Part shown: positions 1 to 5,420 of the stretch, piece after piece
How the letters are laid out: every line of letters starts with the position of its first letter
How positions within the stretch are numbered: the stretch's first letter is position 1
From: Bacteroidota bacterium
GTDB lineage: Bacteria; Bacteroidota; Bacteroidia; UBA7662
DNA: 5,420 bases
NCBI GenBank assembly: GCA_016868485.1
Contig: VGGT01000141.1
Span: forward strand, 1 to 5,420
Direction of reading: 5' to 3'
Notes under the pieces: model-generated
Database searches by the model: none
What the model was told of the DNA's origin: nothing
What the model saw: the letters and a program-made list of their open reading frames with translations, nothing else
Position numbers and translations under genes: made by a program

Positions 1-339
1 AGCGAATCCAACCACCGTCATTACCTCATCAATGCCCCTGATATCTTGCTCAAAGGCTACCTCAAACAAGCCAGAACCATCAGCTGCGGTATAAGGCCCA
101 CCCGTGGTGTACCATCCCAAATAAAGTTGGTTACCCAATTGATTAAACAACACTCGTTCACCGGTTTGGGACATTCTAATGCTCTTCACAACTAACCCAT
201 TGGCCAATTCAACATGCATTTGGAATGAACCAAGAGCAGATTCACCTGTAGCTAAAACGGGCAGGGTAAATACAGGTTCATTGGACATCTGCTTGGCACC
301 CGCTTCAATTTGAATGCCGCGTACTAAGCGACTGCTGAA
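1..339 (-). other. Cohesin-like domain 3, truncated by the window edge (residues 1694-1806)
   Basis: After the dockerin-like segment, FTLPVLATGESALGSFQMHV followed by ELANGLVVKSIRMS resembles the first strands of a cohesin-type fold, with the loop-glycine-alternating strand pattern. GNQLYLGWYTTGGPYTAADG and SGLFEVAFEQDIRG look like the later paired strands. The domain is cut at position 1, where VMTVVGFA is still in frame. In related Bacteroidota proteins a beta domain like this separates the dockerin-like block from a terminal secretion-sorting domain, which would lie beyond this window (inference). Confidence 0.58.
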
Positions 340-3300
340 CGTGAAATCCCGGTTCACATCACCCCTGCTCAACACCGCGATATCACGAACTGGATTTGAG
401 TTGGTCACCGTAACGGGGGCATTTTCGGACACCCACGGCGTAGAGAAGATGGCATTAGGTAGGTTAATACTTCTTTGAAGCACCAACAATGCATCAGCAC
501 TATTCACGATACCATCTCCATTGGCATCCGCAGCTTGTACCGCTAATCCCGACAAGGCACTTGGATTACTCAAATAATTGTTGATCAGGAATGCGTCAGC
601 TGTAGTGATGCCACCTGCGGACATGCTAACGTTTGCACGCACTTGATATCCTCCATTCGGCAAACCAGGGAATGCATAAGTACCTCCAGCCAAAATTCCA
701 GAAGTTGCGGCAGAATTACCACTGAGAATAACAGAACCGGAAGTTACAGGCGTGCGAACAGCACTACCAAGACGATCATACACTACGCGCCCACTGAGTG
801 TACCACCTGAAAGATTGGGGTCGACTGTTACTACAACAGTATCGGTGCGGACACAGCCATTTGAACCCGTGGCGGAGAGGATATAGACAGTTGTTGCAGT
901 CGGTCTTGCCACTGGGTTCAATACTGCAGGATTGCTTAATCCCGTTGATGGAATCCATAAGTAGTTGCTGGCACCTGCAACAAAACCATTAAGCGTTGTA
1001 GAATCTTGTGGTGCAATTGAAACATCCGCTCCTGCATTTACCGTTGGACTCGGATTCACAATGACGCGAACCTGGGCTGAAACCTGGCAACCCGCTGCAT
1101 CATTCACCCGTACTGTATAAATAATCGAGGATGTAGGCGAGGCTGTAGGATTTGATATGTACGCATTGCTCAAGCCCGTTGACGGTGTCCATTGGTAACT
1201 TAAGGCCGTACCATTGTAAACAGCATTCAATTGTGTACTCGAACCTGAACAAATCGTTCGGTTACTTCCAGCCGTTACCGTAGGCACCAATACCAACACC
1301 GATTTCATATCCGAACATCCATTGGCGTTCGTAACGGTCACGAAATATTGTGTAGTTATGGAAGGGCTAGCCATTGGTGTTGCCGAATTCGGATTATCCA
1401 AACCTGTTGTTGGCGTCCATTGATAACTTACACCACCACTGGCTTGGAGCTGCGCCCCAACTCCAGAACCACAATAGGGTATCGTATCATCGCTTACAGC
1501 AGCAATTGGTCGTGGGTTAACAAAAACAACCAGGGTATCTCTGCTGATACAGCCATTTCCACTTATGCCTGTTACGACATAAGAAGTGGTAATGCTTGGT
1601 GATACAAATGGACTAGAGGAAAATGCAAATGATTGCTGAGATCCAAGAACATTCCACACGTACTGAAGTGAACCGCTTGCGCTTAACTGCGTTCCGGATC
1701 CTTGGCAAATCGTCCGATTGGCACCAGCATTCACAGCAGTTTCAACGAATGTGCTAACAACAAAAGTGTCCGTTACACTACATCCTGCAGCGTTGGTTAA
1801 TCTCACCCAATACACTGAATTAGCCAGAGGTTGAACATCGATAGACTGGGTGTTGGCGCCTGTACTCCACAAATAGGAGACCACACCAGTTCCCGCTCCT
1901 ACAAGTGTCGCAGTTGTTCCAGGACAAACCGTAATCTGTCCTCCACCGGTAGTATTTGGTGCAGGTTGAACCGTGACAAAGCCATTAACCGTATTGGTGC
2001 ATCCAAAACTATCCGTAACTGTATAGCTAATCGCGCTGGTACCTAGACCGGCTAAAGAAGGATTAAATACCCCACCACTTACTCCAGGACCAGAGAATAC
2101 TCCACCGCTGATACTCGCCGAAAGCACAATCGGTGCAGCGTTAGAACATATATTTCCTAATCCGAGAATTTGAACAGCCGAACTACGCACAGTTACACCA
2201 CCATTGTTGAATTGTATAGGTAAATTCTGACCAAACTGGTTGACCAAACTGTTCGCGCCTGGAATGGATGAATTCCATGAAACTGTGGCCCCTGAGTTCA
2301 CTGCAAAGTTCAATTGGAACAACTCGCCTGTATTTAAATTGGATGGCAATAAACCAAACCAATTGACCGAAATTATTCCCGACTGGTTCACTTGTGCAGT
2401 AATTCCTGAGAGGGAAGGATGTATGCCACTAATCCCGCTGAACATCATGGCATTAGAATTGTAAACGATTGATAAATCTAATGCATGAACACCGATGAAC
2501 TGGCTTGCTGTTACAGATAGTGAATAAGCAGCAGGTGAACAAACGGCCCGGTTCTCAATGTTTAAAACGATCGGGGCTGCGTTAGATGTTACACGCAAAA
2601 TCGCCTCATCGGAGATCACAGAGGGGGGGCAAACTCCGTCAACAACGACCCTAAACATTCTATTGTGAAGGGAACCCGAAACATTGGAAATGGTTAACTG
2701 AGCCGTCTGTACCCCTTGGTAGGGACTTTGATTGAGTAGGTTCACCCAACCCCCCGCTTGCATGATTTGCCATTGATAAGCTGATGCATTTGAGGCAACC
2801 ACTTGGATAGAAGCCGTGGAACCCTCTAAAGCCGTTACGTTTACAGGCTGTAGCGTGATTACCGGAGTTGCACCTCCAATTGTTACGCTGCCATCTTGGT
2901 ACGTGAGCCTGTGTACCAGATTGTTTGGTGAACCAGTTTCCAATCCAACAACCCCTTGGGCCGATGGCAACCATTGAATATTGGTTTGACCATTACCCAA
3001 TGCTATAAAATTTAACTTTAACAATGTATCGTTAGACAATGACGCAGGTATTGTCAGAGCACGGCGAATGGCAATGCCCCCTGAATTCGGTGTGATTTGC
3101 ACACCGTTTAATCCAGCTCCCGCTTGGAAACTCAATAGTTGAAGAACGGAAGTGTTAAAGTTCAAATTCAGTTGAATTCGTCCCACATTTGAGAAGTTTG
3201 AAGCCAAAATGGGCACCATCAATTCCTGGCCGACACATCCACTGTATTGACCAATCATTAATGCAATAGGGGCTGCAGATGGATACAGAACCAAAGATGC

Positions 3301-5420
3301 AGGATTCGACGTCAGTCGACCTTGGCAGCCAACAACAACCGCTCTATACTGATTCAAACTAAGAGATGAGTTGGCCATGATGCTTAAATCAGCAGTTTGT
3401 GAACCCGAGTAAATAGCACCATTGGATAAATCAGTCCAATTTATACCGTCATTACTGCCCTGCCATTGAATAGCAATAGGATTCTGAACACCAATTGAAA
3501 ACTGAACACTTGATCCCTGCTCTGCATAAACTGAGCTAGGCTGACTTGTGATTTCTGTCACACCTGCGGTAGCAACGAGACTCAAATTGATCACACTGTC
3601 GCAACCTGATGCATTTGTAAGCGTGATGGAATAATTTCCCGTTGATCCAAATGTCTGCCCGCCAACACTCACCGTACCAGGACCGCATATGGTGTCAATC
3701 ATATTGACGATTTGACTTGGCACCCCAACGGTCAAGTTTAGTGTTACAATGCTATCACACCCCCCTGCATTGGTTAACGATGCAGAATAAGTTCCAGAAG
3801 TACTTAAAGTCTGCCCATTGAATGCATATGTAGCAGGAGAACAAATCGCAGCATTAATGGTCAATTCGCTCGGGTCAGAAACTGTGAATGTGAAACTCAT
3901 AGAACCATTAGATAGATCGGCCACACAACCATTTGCATCCGTAACAGACAAAAACTCAACACTCCAAATTCCAGAGTTTACACTTCCCGAAGGAGCGGAA
4001 TAAATCAAATCACCTAAAGCGTTTACTGTATCTGTGAATACTGGGCTAGGAGTTCCCGTACCAATTGAACCTTCCCAAACCCGAACACTTCCAATGAACG
4101 GAAGCATTCCTGCTTGCACATTACTGAGTGTGAAAGTATAATTACTATTGGAACAGGCATTTAGGCTGTGTCCTCCTTGTTGAGCAGAATATGGGATTCC
4201 ATTGAAGGCAACTGAGAAGGACGGTCTAAGATTAACAGTTAGAAATAAAGTAACTAAACTGTCGCAACCCACTGCATTTACCAGAGTTGAGGTGTAAGTA
4301 CCGCTAGTGGCAATCACTTGTCCATTAAAATCATACGAAGCAGGGGCACAAATTGTTTCAGTTAGCGAACTTGAGCTCGGTTGATTAACTACTAAGTTCA
4401 GTGTCACAAAGCTATCAACACCTAAGGAACTGGTTAAGGTGTCTAGGTAGGTTCCACTCACAAAAAGATCAACACCATTGAAATGGTAGGCCGATGGTGC
4501 ACATATCTCTTCGTTTATAGTAACAACATTCGGATCAGACACATAAAAAGTAAAATTGTATTGTGAATTCGACAAATCTGCTGAACAACCATTGGCATCG
4601 ACTACCGATAAAAACTCAACGCTCCATATACCAGGATTTACACTGCCTGAAGCAGCTGAATATATTAAGTCACCCAAATTTGTAATGGTATCTTCGAAAA
4701 CAGGTCCTGCTGTACCGGAACCAATTAAACCATCCCACACTCGAATCCTTCCAACGAATGGAAGTACTCCTGAAAGTACAGAGGATAGTGATATGTTATA
4801 GTTGGATAATGTATTAGCTGAAACATTATTTCCTCCTGACTGCGCCCCATAACTCATGCCATTAATGGATACTTCGAAAGAGGGCCTAGAATTGATGCTT
4901 AGTAACAAAATTTCAGTGTGACATCCGTTTACTGATGTGTACGAGCCGCTTTGCGTGTAGGTTTGACCGTTTACATTCCAAGTGTAGCTGTTACATGCTG
5001 AAACTTGAGAGGAATTACTGGTGAGCGGGGTAATAACAAGGTTTAACTGGTAATCCTGACAATTAGTATTGTAGGAATACAACCCGCTTGAAGTATAGGT
5101 CTGCCCATTTATAGACCAAGTATAACTGGAACAAGCAGACTCATTTGAAGCAATAACGGGGTTTGGCGTGCCCGTTACATCCCAAGAGCAAGTTGCTGTG
5201 TTGAAGGTCGCAGTCTGATAGCAGGCCAGTGTTGGCTGCTGAGGTTGGCTTCCAGTCACCTCCCAAGAGCAAGTTGCTGTGTTGAAGGTCGCAGTCTGAT
5301 AGCAGGCCAGTGTCGGCTGCTGAGGCTGCGTGCCCGTTACATCCCAAGAGCAAGTTGCTGTGTTGAAGGTCGCAGTCTGATAGCAGGCCAGTGTCGGCTG
5401 CTGAGGCTGCGTGCCCGTTA
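1..5420 (-). CDS. Giant modular secreted surface protein, internal fragment (partial at both ends)
   Basis: The minus-strand frame aligned to plus triplets 1-3 has no stop over 1806 complete codons, and every part translates into recognisable extracellular beta modules, so this is the real coding frame. Order N to C: 27-residue CYQTATFN repeats (1-84), YTW-NGQTY mini-repeats (87-176), two ~220-residue modules (177-617), Ig-like, cohesin-like, Ig-like, cohesin-like (621-1077), six PKD/Ig-like modules (1078-1534), a regulatory-like beta domain (1535-1594), a dockerin-like segment (1595-1693) and a partial third cohesin-like domain (1694-1806). Most modules carry a cysteine pair, which fits an exported protein. 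Composition is rich in Ser, Thr, Asn, Gly and Val, with only four lysines. Such proteins in Bacteroidota are usually exported by the type IX system and act as adhesins or matrix proteins; here that is inference, because signal peptide and sorting domain lie outside. No enzymatic domain is visible. The start codon is beyond position 5420 and the stop is before position 1. Confidence 0.95.
340..636 (-). other. Dockerin-like segment with one intact calcium loop (residues 1595-1693)
   Basis: Two helix-like halves carry the dockerin signature. In the second, AADANGDGIVNSADALLVLQ has D1631, N1633, D1635 and D1642 at loop positions 1, 3, 5 and 12, a complete F-hand calcium loop. The first half, ITTADAFLINNYLSNPSALS, keeps the TADAxLI helix and D1608 at position 12, but positions 1, 3 and 5 are V1597, M1599 and A1601, so calcium binding there is unlikely. 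A third acidic patch, SRGDVNRDFTFSSR (1684-1697), closes the region as the GDVN element often does in this Bacteroidota C-terminal block. By family, dockerins bind cohesins; here the role may instead be structural. Confidence 0.8.
637..816 (-). other. Carboxypeptidase regulatory-like / B-type beta domain (residues 1535-1594)
   Basis: The sequence LSGRVVYDRLGSAVRTPVTS, GSVILSG, then GGTYAFPGLPNGGYQVRA follows the plan of regulatory-like seven-strand domains: an initial GxVxYD strand, a xVxLxG strand, and the end motif GxYxFxGLPxGxYxVxA. About 60 residues, which is short but usual for this context. In Bacteroidota proteins it commonly stands directly before a dockerin-like segment, as here. It has no catalytic residues and is probably structural. 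Confidence 0.75.
817..1755 (-). repeat. Array of four PKD/Ig-like modules of the AG-TIC-WTPSTGLSN type (residues 1222-1534)
   Basis: Four divergent modules of about 75-83 residues lie at 1507-1755, 1282-1506, 1045-1281 and 817-1044. Shared marks are AGANRTICQGSGTQLSASG or AGSNRTICSGSSTQLNAVY near the start, a YQWTPTTGLDNPNSATPMAS or YQWTPSTGLSNAYISNPTAS core, then TTxYxVTVTNANGC and a closing strand of alternating valines ending in NPRP, NPSP or similar. Each of the first three keeps the cysteine pair. The fourth has SIAPQDSTTLNG where TICxGxS is expected, so alanine (A1469) replaces the first cysteine and C1522 is left unpaired. Module one has a NVLGSQQSFAF variant in place of the STGLSN motif. 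Such arrays form extended stalks just before the C-terminal region of large Bacteroidota surface proteins. Confidence 0.85.
1756..1968 (-). other. PKD/Ig-like module with YLWSTG motif (residues 1151-1221)
   Basis: Key elements are ITVCPGTTATLVGAGTG, VVSYLWSTGANTQSIDVQPL, then SVYWVRLTNAAGCSVTDTFV. This fits the widespread xVCxGxxxTLxAxG...YxWSTGxxTxSIxVxPxxxxxYxVxVTNxxGC pattern of Bacteroidota adhesin-like proteins. The paired cysteines are in VCPG and AGC. About 71 residues. It sits between the GPGVSGG module and the array of STGLSN modules and shares their strand plan. Confidence 0.82.
1969..2187 (-). other. PKD/Ig-like module with GVFSGPGVSGG motif (residues 1078-1150)
   Basis: The sequence ICSNAAPIVLSASISGGVFS, GPGVSGGVFNPSLAGLGT, then ISYTVTDSFGCTNTVNGFVTV is a familiar module of Bacteroidota surface proteins: CSNAAPIxLxASxxGGxFSGPGVSxxxFNPxxAGxGTxxIxYTxTDxxGC. 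Two cysteines frame the module and probably form a disulfide. It is about 73 residues, a normal length for the type. Structural role in a stalk is the likely function. Confidence 0.82.
2188..2589 (-). other. Cohesin-like domain 2 (residues 944-1077)
   Basis: Starts with AAPIVLNIENRAVCSPAAYS, parallel to AAPIALMIGQYSGC in cohesin-like domain 1 at an offset of 232 residues. Then come SLSVTASQFIGVHALDLSIV, YNSNAMMFSGISG, a strand with SGIISVNWFGLLPSNLNTGE, LFQLNFAV and a final NGGVTV strand. The pattern of a loop, a glycine and an alternating hydrophobic strand, and the late gelation of W-F/L-L-N-F strands, fit the cohesin fold. It is more diverged than domain 1. Partner unknown; it might bind the dockerin-like segment of the same or another molecule, which is inference. 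Confidence 0.62.
2590..2868 (-). other. Ig-like domain 2 (residues 851-943)
   Basis: Same plan as Ig-like domain 1: start VITLQPVNVTALEGSTASIQ, core strand AYQWQIMQAGGWVNLLNQ, SPYQGVQTAQLTISNV, then NRMFRVVVDGVCPP and SDEAILRV as the last strand. The two Ig-like copies are much less alike at residue level than the two ~220-residue modules, so the duplication of the Ig/cohesin pair is old. The usual core cysteine pair is again absent; only one cysteine (in GVCPP) is present. A run of seven G at 2623-2629 lies in this domain and is in frame. Confidence 0.76.
2875..3282 (-). other. Cohesin-like domain 1 (residues 713-848)
   Basis: The segment GQELMVPILASNFSNVGRIQ followed by LNLNFNTSVLQLLSFQAG has the shape of the cohesin fold start: a conserved strand, a loop of the type N-F-x-N-[IV]-G, then a strand of alternating hydrophobics ending in xVLxLxS. 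Later strands are GVQITPNSGGIAIRR, SNDTLLKLNFIALG and NIQWLP, ending with a DGSVTI strand typical of the last cohesin strand. Length (about 135 residues) fits cohesins. Cohesins bind dockerins in cellulosomes, but in Bacteroidota cohesin-like folds also occur in large surface proteins with no known partner. Assignment is by motif reading only, not by profile search. Confidence 0.68.
3283..3558 (-). other. Ig-like domain 1 (residues 621-712)
   Basis: About 92 residues with the Bacteroidota Ig-like pattern: start ITSQPSSVYAEQGSSVQFSI, the core strand AIQWQGSNDGINWTDLSN with its tryptophan, a YSGSQTADLSI strand, then NQYRAVVVGCQGRLTSNPAS and the closing strand LVLY. The family usually has a cysteine after the arginine of the YRC motif and another in the BC region; here the YRA sequence and a single later cysteine (C699 region) suggest the core disulfide is missing. 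It is followed directly by a cohesin-like domain, and this pair is repeated at 2188-2868. Probably a spacer or ligand-presenting domain rather than an enzyme. Confidence 0.78.
3568..4230 (-). repeat. ~220-residue module, copy B (residues 397-617)
   Basis: This is the second copy of the module, starting at RPSFSVAFNG. Comparing residues 178-306 with 398-526 by eye without gaps, 82 of 129 positions are identical. The best conserved block is LGDLIYSAxSGSVNxGIWS followed by VEFLSVxDANGCxADLSN. The two mini-repeats at its end are AICSPATYAFNG...SGTY...GGCDSIVTLNLTV (525-565) and TICGPGTVSVGG...GNY...SGCDSVINLSLV (577-615). Both keep the two cysteines. A single-residue length difference from copy A appears only in the last mini-repeat. 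Duplication inside one gene by unequal recombination is the simplest origin, older than the 81-bp array because the DNA has clearly diverged. Confidence 0.85.
4231..4890 (-). repeat. ~220-residue module, copy A (residues 177-396)
   Basis: This is the first of two tandem copies at a spacing of exactly 220 residues (660 bp) through the main domain. It begins at RPSFEVSING and has a beta-rich domain of about 120 residues with VWDGLIGSGTAGPVFEDT, LGDLIYSAASGSVNPGIWS and VEFLSVVDANGCSADLSN, ending near FTFYVSDP. I do not recognise this domain as a named family. Two mini-repeats follow: EICAPSAYHFNG...SGTY...LGVDSFVTLNLVV (305-344) and TICAPASYDFNG...SGTY...GCDSLVTLFLTV (355-395). In the first of these the usual cysteine of the GCDS motif is valine (V334, codon 4417-4419), leaving C306 without its normal partner. 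Likely an extracellular stalk or binding domain; function unknown. Confidence 0.85.
4891..5160 (-). repeat. Two YTW-NGQTY cysteine mini-repeats (residues 87-176)
   Basis: Two units of about 46 residues follow the 27-residue array. Unit one has ESACSSYTWSINGQTYTSSG, then LYSY and NTNC. Unit two has VSACNSYTWNVNGQTYTQSG, then SYTSVNGC. The first cysteines are C96 and C142, 46 residues apart, and each has a partner about 24 residues later. The YTWxxNGQTYTxSGxY pattern followed by C and a hydrophobic LxLxI strand is a common mini-repeat in Bacteroidota surface proteins and is probably a three-strand beta unit stapled by one disulfide. The units are related to, but shorter than, the GCDS mini-repeats further along. 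The DNA of the two copies has diverged clearly more than the 81-bp array. Confidence 0.8.
5167..5420 (-). repeat. 81-bp tandem repeats encoding 27-residue CYQTATFN/WDVTGTQP units
   Basis: Three units begin at plus positions 5181, 5262 and 5343, exactly 81 bp apart, with the tail of another unit at 5167-5180. The array runs off the window at 5420, so its copy number is unknown. Each unit reads LACYQTATFN, then TATCSWDVTGTQ, then a Pro/Gln linker PQQPT. It holds two cysteines eleven positions apart and one tryptophan, which suggests a small disulfide-closed beta hairpin on a flexible linker. The last two units are identical over the 78 bases visible. The unit at 5181-5261 differs from them at 8 positions, giving only Asp to Glu and Thr to Ser changes. 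From memory, similar CYETATFN...TC.W.VTGTQP repeats occur in large surface proteins of Flavobacteria; their function is not known to me. Confidence 0.93.

Noticed and set aside
2623..2629. Run of seven G (and six C at 3760-3765), considered as phase-variation tracts.
   Set aside because: Runs this short are weak slippage sites, the frame is intact across both, and nothing else suggests switching.
776..2974. Other short ORFs on both strands (for example 776-958, 1348-1602, 1831-2046, 2240-2464, 2660-2974).
   Set aside because: All are short, low in recognisable motifs and lie inside the long minus-strand coding frame, whose translation is fully accounted for by known module types.
3818..4801. 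Two plus-strand ORFs (3818-4003 and 4556-4801) encode similar peptides sharing TDKNSTL-IP-FTLPE, as if they were a small gene family.
   Set aside because: They are antisense to the two copies of the duplicated 220-residue module, 660 bp apart. Their likeness follows from the minus-strand duplication, and no ribosome binding site or independent signal supports them.
5141..5353. A minus-strand ORF in another frame through the 81-bp array, rich in LLLGCNGHA and SDCDLQHSN repeats.
   Set aside because: 81 is a multiple of 3, so an alternative frame free of stops in one unit stays open through all of them. The frame with CYQTATFN/WDVTGTQP is continuous with the rest of the protein and shows mostly silent changes between units.
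5167..5420. Could the regular 81-bp repeats be a CRISPR array?
   Set aside because: Units are directly adjacent with no variable spacers, are in frame, and encode a conserved cysteine-containing peptide.

Overview
The window is the inside of one gene. Read on the minus strand, with codons aligned to plus-strand triplets 1-3, 4-6 and so on, it is open from end to end: 1806 complete codons without a stop, lacking both the start and the end of the gene. There is no intergenic DNA, RNA gene, promoter or terminator. Residue numbers below count from residue 1 at plus positions 5418-5416 down to residue 1806 at 3-1.

The protein is a giant, secreted, modular surface protein of the kind found in Bacteroidota (Flavobacteriales/Chitinophagales-like lineages). 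This is inferred from module types that recur in that phylum: CYxTATFN...WDVTGTQP repeats, YTWxxNGQTYTxSGxY and GCDSxVTLNLTV mini-repeats, PKD/Ig-like modules of the form AGxxxTICxGSxTQL...YxWTPSTGLSN...NGC, and a regulatory-like/dockerin-like/cohesin-like block near the C-terminus. Genus cannot be decided.

Layout from N to C (high to low coordinates): a near-identical 27-residue (81 bp) repeat array that runs off the window edge (5167-5420); two YTW-NGQTY mini-repeats (4891-5160); two copies of a roughly 220-residue module made of an unrecognised ~120-residue beta domain plus two GCDS mini-repeats (3568-4890); an Ig-like/cohesin-like pair present twice (2188-3558); six PKD/Ig-like modules (817-2187); a carboxypeptidase-regulatory-like beta domain (637-816); a dockerin-like segment with one intact and one decayed calcium loop (340-636); and the start of a third cohesin-like domain (1-339).

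The likely role is adhesion, matrix or scaffold at the cell surface, with many small disulfide-stabilised beta domains acting as a stalk. The most notable points are cohesin-like and dockerin-like modules in the same chain, extreme lysine depletion (4 in 1806 residues), the recently amplified 81-bp array, and the unrecognised duplicated domain. A signal peptide upstream and a type IX secretion sorting domain downstream are expected for this class, but neither is inside the window.
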